Shown one piece after another: positions 8,980 to 17,207 of a stretch of 64,000 nt of DNA (within the stretch, counting starts at the first letter, position 1; each line of letters begins with the position of its first letter). The translations under genes were made by a program, and so were the position numbers. The stretch is from Rathayibacter sp. VKM Ac-2760 (GTDB taxonomy: Bacteria; Actinomycetota; Actinomycetes; Actinomycetales; Microbacteriaceae). Location: assembly GCF_009834185.1 (NCBI RefSeq), contig NZ_CP047173.1:2046001-2110000 (forward strand), written 5' to 3'. The notes beneath the pieces were generated by a model. That model was given only the letters and a program-made list of their open reading frames with translations. It had not been told where the DNA came from and searched no databases.

Positions 8980-9390
8980 TCACAGGCCGGAGGACGCGGA
9001 CAAGCTGCGGACGGACGGAATGCCTGCAAGGTCGACCCCGAAGACGGTCAGCAGGCGGGAGGCGAATCCCCGCTTGAGTTCTGCGCACGTGGGATCACCC
9101 TCAGCCCATGTCCTCGCGGCGACGCATGCCGCCGCCAACCGGTCCGCGTCGACGGTCGACCACCATTCCGGTCCGCCCGCCGCGGCGAGGAGTGTGCGCG
9201 CTGCTTCGACCTCGCAGTGGAACCGGTCGAGCAGGTGGCGCATCCGATCGGGGTCGGACTTCGCCGCCCAGAGGTCGTCGATGTGTGCGTCGAGGGTGGT
9301 ATCGCCGAGGATGCAGGCCCCCGTGATCACCGTGCGCACCTGCTCACGGGACAGCTCGGGTGCTTCATCGACGTCCTGGGATCTCTTCAT
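8980..9390 (-). CDS. Uncharacterised protein
   Basis: A 136-residue, mostly helical, acidic protein that I do not recognise. It begins MKRSQDVDEAPELSREQVRT with AAGGA upstream. It contains TLDAHIDDLWAAKSDPDRMR, a single C at GACILG and another near DPTCAELKRG. No signal peptide, membrane helix or catalytic motif is visible. It converges on the GH2 gene with 45 bp between the ends. Codon bias is typical of the region, so I believe it is real, but there is no clue to its role. Confidence 0.5.
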   Translation of the reverse strand: MKRSQDVDEAPELSREQVRTVITGACILGDTTLDAHIDDLWAAKSDPDRMRHLLDRFHCEVEAARTLLAAAGGPEWWSTVDADRLAAACVAARTWAEGDPTCAELKRGFASRLLTVFGVDLAGIPSVRSLSASSGL

Positions 9391-9676
9391 CTGAGGGTCC
9401 TTACCGGCGGGGGGACGGGGAAGCGAGCGGCGCCGCAGCACCGGATACCCACGAAACACCGAGGATGGGCTGTCCTGGAGTCGTGGGAACCATGCCGGTT
9501 CGACGTCAGGACCAGGGTGAGCACTGACGCCTGCTCGAGGGGATCGAGACCCAGCGATCGATGGCTGCGGCGCCGCTCGGGTCGACCGTACCTGAGGGCT
9601 CTCTCAGTGAGGGAGGTGCTGTCAGGCACTCCCTCTCCGGTCGGGGACGTACCCACGGGCGTCCTCTCGTGAGCGA
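9391..9676. other. Intergenic stretch without recognised gene
   Basis: Apart from the terminator-like hairpin at 9606-9637, no recognisable coding sequence is present. Open frames here are short or rich in Arg/Ser in the way of shadow frames. Confidence 0.5.
9606..9637 (-). terminator. Hairpin downstream of the cyclophilin-like gene
   Basis: The arms are GAGGGA (9609-9614) and TCCCTC (9630-9635), extended inward by GTGC and GCAC with one bulged G. It lies about 40 bp past the stop of the leftward gene ending at 9677, a fitting place for a terminator. No long U tract follows. Confidence 0.5.
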
Positions 9677-10057
9677 TCAGGAGGATTCCGAGAGCCTCAG
9701 TGTCACGAGGGTGCCGTCGGCGAGATCTCGCACGGGTTCGATGGCGTCGAAGGTGCCGAAGGGCACGATCCCGGCGAACGATCCGACGTGCTCGTAGTAG
9801 AGGACGAGATTGCGGGTGGGGCTGTAGTAGCCGATCGTGCATGGTCGCGCGTCGCTGCGGTCCGGCGCGCCACGGAGACTGAGCGCTTCTCCGAGGTCGG
9901 CCAGCTTCTCCTGCCCGCCCAAGTCCCGGAAGGTCAGAGTGAGCGGGAGCCGCGCCAGAAGTGACGCGCTGGTCGCACTGCCGTCGAGCCGAGCGGTGAC
10001 CTCGACTCCCCCGATATCGAGCACTATCGGCGTCGCCTCGCGCGAGTTCGTCGTCAT
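9677..10057 (-). CDS. Cyclophilin-like fold protein
   Basis: A 126-residue protein whose body matches small cyclophilin-like (TM1367-type) proteins: LTFRDLGGQEKLADLG, then CTIGYYSPTRNLVLYYEHVG and a closing strand after PFGTFDAIEPV. These share the cyclophilin barrel but lack proven prolyl-isomerase activity. Their genes often sit near efflux or reductase genes. Here it follows an MFS exporter with 37 bp between, on the same strand, so co-transcription is likely. The ATG at 10057 has only a weak ribosome site. No signal peptide is present. Confidence 0.75.
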   Translation of the reverse strand: MTTNSREATPIVLDIGGVEVTARLDGSATSASLLARLPLTLTFRDLGGQEKLADLGEALSLRGAPDRSDARPCTIGYYSPTRNLVLYYEHVGSFAGIVPFGTFDAIEPVRDLADGTLVTLRLSESS

Positions 10058-10094
10058 GTGAAGCTCATGCTCTGGTGGATCGCCGGGTGTCGCA

Positions 10095-11318
10095 TCAGCG
10101 CGCGTCGAGGTGGTCGACGGTGAACGCTGTGCGTCGGCCGTAGAGGGTGATGATGAGGGCGACAGCGCCGAGGACTGCCATGAGGGCCGCCAGGACCAGT
10201 GCGGGAAGGTTCTCCAGAAGAAGAGCGCCGATGATGCCCGCCGCGAAGATCGCGAGGTTGAACGCGACGGGGAGGAAAGAATTCGCGATGTCGGAGTTCT
10301 CGCGCCCGGAGCGGCTGAGTGCCGACTGCAGCTGCGCGGATGCGCCACCGAAGCCGATTCCCCACAGCACGCTCGCCATCAGGACAGCGGCGGGCGCGCC
10401 GCGGCCCACGAGCAGGATCAGACCGGCGAGGACGAACACCGCGAGGCTCGAGTGCAGCAGCGCCCGCGGGAAGCGGTCGATGGCCGCGGCGGTGATCGCG
10501 ACGCCGAGGATCGAGGAGACGCCGTAGACGAGGAGCACGAGGTCGGGTCGGAGTCCTGATCCGCCCTCGCGCAGGAACGGCGCGATGTAGGTGTAGATGG
10601 TGTTGTGGGCGAGCATCCAGACGAGGATCGTCAGGCACACGATCGCCACGCCCGGCATCGCGAAGACGCGGGCCAGCGGGAGGCTCCCGGCTGCGGCTCG
10701 CGGCTGGCCTTCGGCGTCCGGGACGAAGAGGGCGATCAGGACGAACGCGAGCAGCGCGAGAAGGCTCAGACCGCCGAACGACCAGCGCCAGTCGAGGGCC
10801 GTGCCGAGCCACGCCCCGAGCGGCGTGCCGAGCGCGAAGCCGACCGGGGCGCCGACCGACACGATGGACAGAGCCAGGCCCGCTCTGCGGGGCGGGCTGA
10901 TCCGGCGGCCGTACGCGGCGAGCATCCCCCAGATGATCCCGGTGAACGCTCCGGCGACGAAGCGTGAGACGAGGGAGACCGCGACGTCGCTGGAGAGCGC
11001 GGTGACGGTGTTCGCGACGATCAGGCAGGCGATGCTCGCGAGGAGCAGCGGCTTGCGGCGGAATCCTCGGGTGAGGCTGATCGCGGGGATGGTGACGATG
11101 ACGGTGCCGAGCGCCCAAACGCTGATGAACTGCCCGACGACTCCTTCGCTGGTGTCCATTCCGTCAGCGATGACCGGCAGCAGGCCCGCCGGCATCGTCT
11201 CGGCGGCGACGAGGAGGAAGCCCATCGTGGCGAGCAGAGCGAGCGCGAACCAGGGCATCGTCCGCGGTTCGACGCGCTCGCTCCCGTCAGGGAGGCGTAC
11301 GGGCGCAGTGGAGGTCAT
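10095..11318 (-). CDS. MFS transporter, DHA1-type exporter
   Basis: A 407-residue membrane protein with twelve predicted helices. It begins MTSTAPVRLPDG and enters the first helix at PWFALALLATMGFLLVAAET. The loop 2-3 motif is present as RGFRRKPLL, and motif C as SVGAPVGFALGTPLGAWLG, which marks proton-driven drug or sugar efflux proteins of the AraJ/DHA1 type. The ATG at 11318 was chosen over an in-frame upstream start because the extra leader is low-quality sequence. An XRE-type regulator gene (11395-12276) lies just upstream on the same strand and probably controls it. The substrate is unknown. Confidence 0.88.
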   Translation of the reverse strand: MTSTAPVRLPDGSERVEPRTMPWFALALLATMGFLLVAAETMPAGLLPVIADGMDTSEGVVGQFISVWALGTVIVTIPAISLTRGFRRKPLLLASIACLIVANTVTALSSDVAVSLVSRFVAGAFTGIIWGMLAAYGRRISPPRRAGLALSIVSVGAPVGFALGTPLGAWLGTALDWRWSFGGLSLLALLAFVLIALFVPDAEGQPRAAAGSLPLARVFAMPGVAIVCLTILVWMLAHNTIYTYIAPFLREGGSGLRPDLVLLVYGVSSILGVAITAAAIDRFPRALLHSSLAVFVLAGLILLVGRGAPAAVLMASVLWGIGFGGASAQLQSALSRSGRENSDIANSFLPVAFNLAIFAAGIIGALLLENLPALVLAALMAVLGAVALIITLYGRRTAFTVDHLDAR

Positions 11319-11394
11319 GAGGTCCTTCGAGGGTTCGTGCCGGCGAATGAGGCCGTACCCACCGTGAGGCGGGGAGAGGAGAAAGGAAGAGGAG

Positions 11395-12276
11395 TCAGCT
11401 CGCGGAGCTGGCGGTGAGGCGCGCGATGTCCTCGGTGGCGGCCCAGGTCGCGAGCATCCGGAGCTTCTCATCGGAGGCGCTTCCGGGAACGGCGGGGTAG
11501 ACCGTCATCGAGTGACCCGGGTCGTCCTGCAGCTCGGTCACCTGGAAGGTGAGCTCCAGGAGCCCGACGACGGGATGCTCGAACTGCTTGAGACCGCTGT
11601 AGTGACGCCGGACGTTGTGCTCGGCCCACCGAGTTCGGAAGTCGTCGCTGCGCATCGACAGCTCGCCGATGAGAGCGGCGAGTCGGGCGTCGTGGGGATT
11701 GCGGCCGGCGTCGCGGCGGAGGATCGCGACGTTCACGTCGGCCGCGCGCTCCCAGTCGGGGTAGAAGGTGTGCGCGCGGGGGTCGAAGAAGATGAACCGG
11801 GAGTGGTTCGCCGGCCGCGCCGTACTGCGGTACATCTCCGAGTAGAGGGCGAAGCCGAGCGCATTGGCGGCGACGAGATCCATCCGCGTGTTCGACACGA
11901 AGGCGGGCGCACCCGTGATCGCGTCGAGCAGGTACTGCACCTCCGGCCGCACGGTCGCGACGGTGCGGGCCCTCCTCGTGCGGACTCCGGCCTCGTTCGC
12001 GGTCCGCGCCAGATCGCAGAGGTGATCGTGCTCGGCACGGTCCAGGTGCAGCGCCCTGGCGATCGCATCGAGGACGGAGTCGGACACGCCGGCGAGGTTC
12101 CCGCGCTCCAGCCGCGTGTAGTAGTCGACGCTCACGCCCGCCAGCCGTGCGGCCTCATCGCGACGGAGGCCTGCCACCCGGCGGCGGCCGCCACCCGGCT
12201 CGATCCCGGCCTGCTCCGGCGTGAGGCGCCCCCGACGTGATGTCAGGAATTCGCGTACCTCTGCTCGGTGATCCAT
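11395..12276 (-). CDS. XRE-family regulator with MLTR ligand domain
   Basis: A 293-residue paralogue of the regulator at 2863. The N-terminal HTH reads VAGLRRDEAARLAGVSVD then YYTRLERGN. The C-terminal MLTR region includes PAFVSNTRMDLVAANALGFA and FFDPRAHTFYPDWERAADVN. The start at 12276 is the usual MDHRAEVREFLTSRRG. It sits 76 bp upstream of the MFS exporter in the same direction and 83 bp after the FAD monooxygenase, suggesting a small detoxification unit. Family call is firm; the inducing ligand is unknown. Confidence 0.85.
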   Translation of the reverse strand: MDHRAEVREFLTSRRGRLTPEQAGIEPGGGRRRVAGLRRDEAARLAGVSVDYYTRLERGNLAGVSDSVLDAIARALHLDRAEHDHLCDLARTANEAGVRTRRARTVATVRPEVQYLLDAITGAPAFVSNTRMDLVAANALGFALYSEMYRSTARPANHSRFIFFDPRAHTFYPDWERAADVNVAILRRDAGRNPHDARLAALIGELSMRSDDFRTRWAEHNVRRHYSGLKQFEHPVVGLLELTFQVTELQDDPGHSMTVYPAVPGSASDEKLRMLATWAATEDIARLTASSAS

Positions 12277-12359
12277 GCTCGCAACGGTAGGAGGGGCTGA
12301 TGCCGACGTGAAGGGTTCTGTCAGAACCTCTCTCGTCGCGCGGCCGACAGCGTCCATGG

Positions 12360-13466
12360 TCATCTCCCGAATCCGTTGCTGAAGCGCTGACCGGTTCGCA
12401 CCAGGTCTCGGGCCGGAGCGAGCCGGGCGCTCGCGTAAGCATCGAGCGCCACCGGAGCCGACTCGGGAGTCGATGACGTGAGCGTCGCAGCCAAGGTGTG
12501 CGCATCGTCCACAGCGGTGGCGAATCCTCTGCCCGTCATCGGTGTCGCGCCGTGTGCTGCGTCACCGACGAGGGCGAGCCTGTTCCTCGCGAGCCGCTCG
12601 GGGATGTACTCGGAGACGGGAGTGCCGATCACAGCGCGGCGGGCGATGCTGTCCAGAATGGCGTCGCGCCAGGGGTTCGACCACTTCCGCCGGGCCTCTC
12701 GAGCGAGCTCGTCGTATACGGCGGCAGGGATGCTTCCAGGGTGGAGGGAGCGGCGTACGGTGCTCCCTCGGACGCTGCCGCTGGCGCGCAGGAGATCGTT
12801 CCGGGTCGAGTCGTACCAGGCCCAGCCCAGTCGCCTTCGCCCGAGTCCGGTGTCGTCGTCGCCGGGGAGTGGGTAGCCGAGGAGGTGTGCGCCGCTGGCG
12901 GACTGGAAATCGAGCGATCGTGGCCAGGGGTGCTGTGGCGAGAGATCGGCCTCCTCCGCGGTTCCCAGCCAGAGCACGTAGCCGGCGAACGTCGCGTCGG
13001 CGTGTTCGGGGGCGACCGTCCGCCGCACGATGCTGCGATACCCGTCGGCACCGATGACCGCATCTGCCGTGAGTGTCTCGCTGTCTCCGACGACCAGGCG
13101 AGCGCCCACCGTGTCCTGCTCCACCCGGGTCACCGGTGACTGGTGATGCAGGGTGATCAGCGGGTCCTCTGCAGCGGCGTCGCGGAGCCCGCGATACAGC
13201 TGCGACCAGGCCTGGGCGAGGGGCGCGCCGCGGCGCAGCGGTGGTCGTCCGAGCGCGGCCGACGCTCGTTCTGGACCGAGGGTGTCCAGGAGCTGACGCT
13301 CGTCCACGGCGAGGGCGGCGCCGCTCGGACGATGCTCGGCCGCCCTCTCGAGCACCGTGCTGGCAAGACCGACCTCGGCGAGGGTGTGCGCGGTCAGCAG
13401 TCCGGCGAGGGAGCCCCCGACGATGAGCACGTCCGGCTGAGTCGTCGGGCGGGAATGCGAATTCAT
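12360..13466 (-). CDS. FAD-dependent aromatic-type monooxygenase
   Basis: A 368-residue flavoprotein of the PheA/TfdB, UbiH-like class. The dinucleotide-binding start is VLIVGGSLAGLLTAHTLAE (G-x-G-x-x-G with one Ser). The second FAD motif is RLALVGDAAHGATPMTGRGF, the GD motif of this group. Between them is ADAVIGADGYRSIVRR, the DG motif for NAD(P)H and FAD. Such enzymes hydroxylate aromatic or polyketide-like substrates. It lies between an aldo/keto reductase and an XRE/MFS pair on the same strand, but a hairpin at 13480-13513 separates it from the reductase. The start at 13466 (MNSHSRPTTQPDVL) is well placed before the FAD motif. Confidence 0.85.
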   Translation of the reverse strand: MNSHSRPTTQPDVLIVGGSLAGLLTAHTLAEVGLASTVLERAAEHRPSGAALAVDERQLLDTLGPERASAALGRPPLRRGAPLAQAWSQLYRGLRDAAAEDPLITLHHQSPVTRVEQDTVGARLVVGDSETLTADAVIGADGYRSIVRRTVAPEHADATFAGYVLWLGTAEEADLSPQHPWPRSLDFQSASGAHLLGYPLPGDDDTGLGRRRLGWAWYDSTRNDLLRASGSVRGSTVRRSLHPGSIPAAVYDELAREARRKWSNPWRDAILDSIARRAVIGTPVSEYIPERLARNRLALVGDAAHGATPMTGRGFATAVDDAHTLAATLTSSTPESAPVALDAYASARLAPARDLVRTGQRFSNGFGR

Positions 13467-13479
13467 GTGAGTCCTTCGT

Positions 13480-13513
13480 GCTGGTGGGGCAGGGCGCGGC
13501 CTCCCCCACCAGC
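13480..13513 (-). terminator. Hairpin after the aldo/keto reductase gene
   Basis: Perfect 10-bp arms GCTGGTGGGG (13480-13489) and CCCCACCAGC (13504-13513) lie 15 bp beyond the leftward stop at 13528. This is a probable intrinsic terminator or transcript-stabilising hairpin between the reductase and the monooxygenase. Confidence 0.6.
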
Positions 13514-13527
13514 GGAGCGAGAGGCCG

Positions 13528-14418
13528 TCAGGCCTCGTCGATGTCGAGCGGGAAGATCTCGGGGGTGATCTGATCCGGGTCGGGGCCTCCGCGGGCACCG
13601 CGGTCCAGTGCGGAGATCGCCGACAGCTCGCTGCCGGTGAGTTCGAAGTCGAAGACGTCGAGGTTCTCGGCGATGCGGTGCGGCGTGACCGACTTCGGAA
13701 TCGCGCTGCGCCCGCTCTGGAAGTGCCAACGCAGCATCACCTGCGCGGGCGTCTTGCCGTGCGCGTCCGCAATGGACATCAGGGTCTGGTCGTCGAGGGG
13801 GTTCAGCGCCGGGTCGGCACCGTCGACGTAGGTGAAGATCCCGCCGATCGGAGACCACGCCTGAGTGATCACCCCGTGTCGGGCGTTCGCCGCCATCACG
13901 TCGGCCTGCTGGAAGTACGGGTGCAGCTCGACCTGGTTGACCGCGGGGACGACGTCCACGCGCTCGACCAGGGCCGCGAGGTGTTCCGGGGTGAAGTTGC
14001 AGACCCCGATCGCGCGAGTGCGTCCTTCGGCCAGCATCTTCTCGGCCGCCTTGTAGGCCGCGACGGTGTCGTCGAAGGAGCCCGGGACCGGCCAGTGCAG
14101 CAGGTACAGGTCGATGTAGTCGAGTTGGAGCTTGGCGAGGCTCGTGTCGAACGCGTGCAGCGCACGGTCGTAGCCGTAGTCGCCCATCCACAGCTTGGTC
14201 GTCAGGAAGACGTCTTCTCGCACGACGTCGGCAGCGCGGATGCCGTCACCGACCTGGCGCTCGTTGAAGTAGCCGGACGCCGTATCGATGAGTCGGTAGC
14301 CGCCGTTCAGCGCTGTGGTGACGGCGGCGGCGGTCTCCTCCGGAGTGCTCTGGTACACCCCGAGCCCGAGGGCCGGCATGGTCACTCCGTTGTTGAGGGT
14401 GAGGAGGGGTGAGGTCAC
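13528..14418 (-). CDS. Aldo/keto reductase (2,5-diketogluconate reductase-like)
   Basis: A 296-residue NADPH-dependent carbonyl reductase. Catalytic tetrad residues are visible: Asp in YRLIDTASGY, the Tyr of SGYFNE, Lys in FLTTKLWMGD and His in LYLLHWPVPG. The C-terminal NADPH loop is AIPKSVTPHRIAENL. Length is normal for AKR5-type proteins. The GTG at 14418 is preferred because AAAGGA lies about eight bases upstream; the longer reading to 14508 would run through the operator region. It is divergent from the TetR gene at 14532 with two palindromic operators between, so it is probably the repressor's target, perhaps for reactive carbonyl detoxification. Confidence 0.9.
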   Translation of the reverse strand: MTSPLLTLNNGVTMPALGLGVYQSTPEETAAAVTTALNGGYRLIDTASGYFNERQVGDGIRAADVVREDVFLTTKLWMGDYGYDRALHAFDTSLAKLQLDYIDLYLLHWPVPGSFDDTVAAYKAAEKMLAEGRTRAIGVCNFTPEHLAALVERVDVVPAVNQVELHPYFQQADVMAANARHGVITQAWSPIGGIFTYVDGADPALNPLDDQTLMSIADAHGKTPAQVMLRWHFQSGRSAIPKSVTPHRIAENLDVFDFELTGSELSAISALDRGARGGPDPDQITPEIFPLDIDEA

Positions 14419-14455
14419 TGGTCTTGTCCTTTCGCAGCAGAGGTCGAACGAGCAT

Positions 14456-14478
14456 AAGCGGAGCTCGTGCATCCGTTT
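14456..14478. promoter_or_regulatory. TetR-type operator, copy 1
   Basis: Left arm AAGCGGAG and right arm ATCCGTTT are separated by 7 bp. This is an imperfect copy of the perfect site at 14492. Both lie between the divergent aldo/keto reductase and TetR genes. Confidence 0.7.
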
Positions 14479-14491
14479 GACCGTATCACCT

Positions 14492-14514
14492 AAGCGGATT
14501 CGGCGCATCCGCTT
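14492..14514. promoter_or_regulatory. TetR-type operator, copy 2
   Basis: Perfect 8-bp inverted repeat AAGCGGAT and ATCCGCTT with a 7-bp spacer. It lies 17 bp before the TetR start and repeats the arm-spacer-arm layout of copy 1, with centres 36 bp apart. It probably represses both divergent genes. Confidence 0.8.
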
Positions 14515-14531
14515 CCTGCTATCGTTGCTTC

Positions 14532-15209
14532 ATGAGCGAGCAGGCACTGCGCAAAGACGCCGAGCAGAATCGACGGAGATTGATCGAGGCGGGCCGCGAG
14601 CTGCTTGCCGAGAGAGGTGTGGAGGCGACGCTGAACGACATCGCACACCGCGCCGGTGTCGGAATCGGCACGGCCTACCGCCGCTTCCCGCACAAGCAAG
14701 CGCTCTTCGACGCCGTCTTCGAGCAGCAGATCGATGAGCTCGAGGACGTCCTCCGTACTGCTCTCGCAGACCCGGACCCGTGGGCGGGGCTGGTCTTCTA
14801 CCTGGAACGATCTGTCGCACTGCAAGCGCGAGACCTCGGCCTGGCGCAAGCGTTCTCCGGCCGCCGTCTGCGGCCCGAGCAGCACGACTGGGAACGGGAC
14901 CGTCTAGCGCCGCTCGTGAACGAGTTGGTCAGCACGGCCCAAGTGCAGGGTGTAGTGCGTCCTGACGTGACGGGTACGGATCTGGTGTTCCTGCAGATCG
15001 GCCTCATCGCGATCGCCGAGGCCGCTCGCAGCGGCAGTGCCACGCCGTCGACCAGTGCCGACGCGACGGACCTGCACCGCCGATACCTCTGGCTCATGCT
15101 CGACACTCTGCGGACCCATCCGCACGAGTCGATGCCGCTTCCCGTCGGCGCACTCAGTACCGACGATGCTCATCGTCTCCTGGCGAGCCGAACGGAGCCC
15201 GGTAGATAG
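14532..15209 (+). CDS. TetR-family transcriptional repressor
   Basis: A 225-residue TetR regulator. The DNA-binding domain spans about residues 10-60, with LIEAGRELLAERGVEATLND then IAHRAGVGIGTAYRRFPHKQ. The C-terminal helical part resembles TetR_C domains that bind hydrophobic effectors. It is divergent from an aldo/keto reductase and separated from it by two tandem palindromes, the expected autoregulated arrangement. Its 3' end is followed after 24 bp by a dif-like site. Confidence 0.9.
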   Translation: MSEQALRKDAEQNRRRLIEAGRELLAERGVEATLNDIAHRAGVGIGTAYRRFPHKQALFDAVFEQQIDELEDVLRTALADPDPWAGLVFYLERSVALQARDLGLAQAFSGRRLRPEQHDWERDRLAPLVNELVSTAQVQGVVRPDVTGTDLVFLQIGLIAIAEAARSGSATPSTSADATDLHRRYLWLMLDTLRTHPHESMPLPVGALSTDDAHRLLASRTEPGR

Positions 15210-15233
15210 CCGATTCTCCTTCGCTAGATCGAG

Positions 15234-15261
15234 AGCGCCGATAATCGAGATTTTGTCAGTT
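15234..15261 (+). other. dif-like XerC/XerD site 1
   Basis: The left (XerC-type) arm AGCGCCGATAA is at 15234-15244, the 6-bp spacer TCGAGA at 15245-15250 and the right (XerD-type) arm TTTTGTCAGTT at 15251-15261. The arm lengths, the ATAA end of the left arm and the TnTGTCA right arm follow the bacterial dif plan. The same arms recur at 58667 and 59740 in the same orientation. It sits between convergent genes and disrupts neither. Confidence 0.6.
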
Positions 15262-15290
15262 TAATCGCTCGGTTAACGCAGGCGTCGGCC

Positions 15291-16274
15291 CTACGCGGTC
15301 AGATTTTCGTGTCGCTGACGCAGCTCGTCGCCGATGATGGCCGCCGCGGCGTCGGCGGAGAGCTCGACTGAAACGGCCCGGAAGCTCGACCGTAGTTGAG
15401 CGGCGTTCCTGACTCCGATGACGGGGAAGGTCGGGAACGGTGATTGCAGAAGGACGGCGACGGAGAGCTCGGTCGCCGGAACGCCGAGGGGGGACGCCAT
15501 GTCGTCGAGCCTCTGGGCGATGGTCCGGTTGCGGGCGTCGTCGAAGATCTGCATCGACTCGTCTGCTGCGCCTCGTCTCCACCGCGCGAAGTAGCCCTTG
15601 GACTGCGACGAGTACGGACTCACCGTCATCCTCGTCTCGGAGTGGAACGCGTACATCTCCTCGTCCATCGCGACCATGCCCCTGGCCATCGCTCCCGGTC
15701 TGGTGCGCGCGAGTCCCCACGCCGGCTGATTCGCTGCGAAGCCCGACCAGCCTTCTGCTGAGGCCGTATCGCGGCTCTCTCGAAGGCGTGGAACCGTCCA
15801 GTTCGAGGCGCCGTACGCCCCGATGACTCCCTCTGCGACCAGGTCTTCCAGGGGCTCCATGATGTTGGCGACGGGAGTGTCCTCATCGTCGCGGTGGAGG
15901 TAGACGAGGGGGATCGTCTCGAGACCGAGATGCTCCTGGGCCTCCCGCACGTCGGTGCGAAGCGACGTGGCATCGAGACGGGCGACACCGGGGGTGTCGA
16001 GTGAGGGGTGGCCGATCTTCGTCGTGACGGAGACGGAGTCGATCGCACCCCGCGATCGCAGCCAGGACCCGATCATCCGCTCGCTCGCGCCGGGCGGCAC
16101 GGAGGGGTCCCAGTTCCCGTAGACGTGAGCCGAGTCGACCACCCGTCCGCCGAGATCGACGAAGGTGTCGAGCAGCGCGAAGGACATGTCGCGATCCTGT
16201 GCGGTCCCGAAGTTCAGCGTGCCGAGCCCCAGTCGCGCGCGCGGGTCGTCCAGGGACTCGAACAGGTCGGTCAT
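15291..16274 (-). CDS. Aldo/keto reductase, AKR11/YajO-like
   Basis: A 327-residue aldo/keto reductase of the longer, potassium-channel-beta-like class. It begins MTDLFESLDDPRARLGLGTL. Catalytic residues appear as Asp in GRVVDSAHVYGNW (with the Tyr), Lys in VTTKIGHPSL and His in PLVYLHRDDED. A barrel end with FPVIGVRNAAQLRSSF binds NADPH. The family reduces aldehydes and sugars; some members are glyoxal or methylglyoxal reductases. It is convergent with the TetR gene ending at 15209, with dif-like site 1 between. Downstream is the ACTGTAC palindrome and another TetR gene, divergent from it. Confidence 0.87.
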   Translation of the reverse strand: MTDLFESLDDPRARLGLGTLNFGTAQDRDMSFALLDTFVDLGGRVVDSAHVYGNWDPSVPPGASERMIGSWLRSRGAIDSVSVTTKIGHPSLDTPGVARLDATSLRTDVREAQEHLGLETIPLVYLHRDDEDTPVANIMEPLEDLVAEGVIGAYGASNWTVPRLRESRDTASAEGWSGFAANQPAWGLARTRPGAMARGMVAMDEEMYAFHSETRMTVSPYSSQSKGYFARWRRGAADESMQIFDDARNRTIAQRLDDMASPLGVPATELSVAVLLQSPFPTFPVIGVRNAAQLRSSFRAVSVELSADAAAAIIGDELRQRHENLTA

Positions 16275-16426
16275 CGATCCGCCTTCACGGGAGGGGCGCG
16301 GAGTCGGGCCGGTGTCAGGCTAGTCGTCCGTTCGCGCCGGCCGGGCCGGTGTTCGGAGGGGTCCGGTCCCACTGGCGGAGTGGTTTCACGCACGAGCGGA
16401 ACCGCTTCCGTCCACACGGAGCAAGA

Positions 16427-16441
16427 ACTGTACGGTACAGT
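16427..16441. promoter_or_regulatory. Palindromic operator before TetR/MFS genes
   Basis: Perfect 7-1-7 palindrome, ACTGTAC then G then GTACAGT, ending six bases before the TetR ATG at 16448. The spacing leaves no room for a ribosome site, so the transcript may be leaderless and the repressor may sit on its own promoter. Confidence 0.75.
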
Positions 16442-16447
16442 ACACCC

Positions 16448-17068
16448 ATGCCCTCCTCCTCGTCCTCGCGTCCTGCCAGGGCGCAGGCGGTGCTCGAGGG
16501 GACCACGACCGTGCTCGTCGAGCACGGCTACGCCTCTCTCACGGTCGAGAAGGTCGCGGCACAGGCGCACGCGTCGAAGGCGACCATCTACAAGTCCTGG
16601 CCGACCAAGACGGACCTCGTGTGCGCGGTCGCCGCCTACGTCCGCCTCGTCCCCGTCGAGGAGCCGCCCGCCGGCGTCGGGGCTGCCGAGGCTCTCGCAG
16701 GCATCGCCGCGGCGGTCAGGTCGGTCACGCTCGGAGTCAACGGGCGCCTCCTGCTCGCTCTCCACGAAGCGAGCAGAGCAGAGCCGAAGATCGCGGACGC
16801 CGTCGATGAGCATCTCGTGCGTCCGCAGCAGGAGGCGATCGCCGCAGTGCTCAGGACGCTGCAGGGCCGATCGAGTATCGCCGCTGACGCGGATGCTGCG
16901 CTCGCGAGCCGCGTGATCGTGTCCCTCATCATCGATCGCGCGCTCGTGAGCAGCGAGCCGCTGAGCGATGAGGAGCTGGACCGGATCGTCGCGCAGTGGC
17001 TCGTACCCGCACTGACCCCTCGTGCGCCGGGCGGTCGAACGCTCGGCCCCACTGCCGGCCCCGGCTGA
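16448..17068 (+). CDS. TetR-family repressor
   Basis: A 206-residue TetR regulator. The HTH covers LVEHGYASLTVEKVAAQAHA and SKATIYKSWPTKTDLVCAVA. The remainder is helical, with VRSVTLGVNGRLLLALHEAS resembling TetR_C_16-type ligand domains. The ATG at 16448 is preferred over upstream in-frame codons because the palindrome ends at 16441. It is followed 140 bp downstream, in the same direction, by an MFS efflux gene (now frameshifted) that it most likely controls. Confidence 0.88.
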   Translation: MPSSSSSRPARAQAVLEGTTTVLVEHGYASLTVEKVAAQAHASKATIYKSWPTKTDLVCAVAAYVRLVPVEEPPAGVGAAEALAGIAAAVRSVTLGVNGRLLLALHEASRAEPKIADAVDEHLVRPQQEAIAAVLRTLQGRSSIAADADAALASRVIVSLIIDRALVSSEPLSDEELDRIVAQWLVPALTPRAPGGRTLGPTAGPG

Positions 17069-17207
17069 TCCCGCCTCGAGCCTGCCCGCTCGGAATCCCC
17101 GACACACATCCCTTCCTCTTCTCTGCCGTCTCCCGCCTCAGGCCGGACGATCGCGAGCCATCGTGCCCTCCCAGCGGCACGGGACGACCACCTCGGAGAC
17201 CTCTTCC

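Noticed and set aside
9387..9842. A 151-codon minus-strand frame
   Set aside because: Arg/His-rich, overlaps the cyclophilin-like gene in another frame and has no domain.
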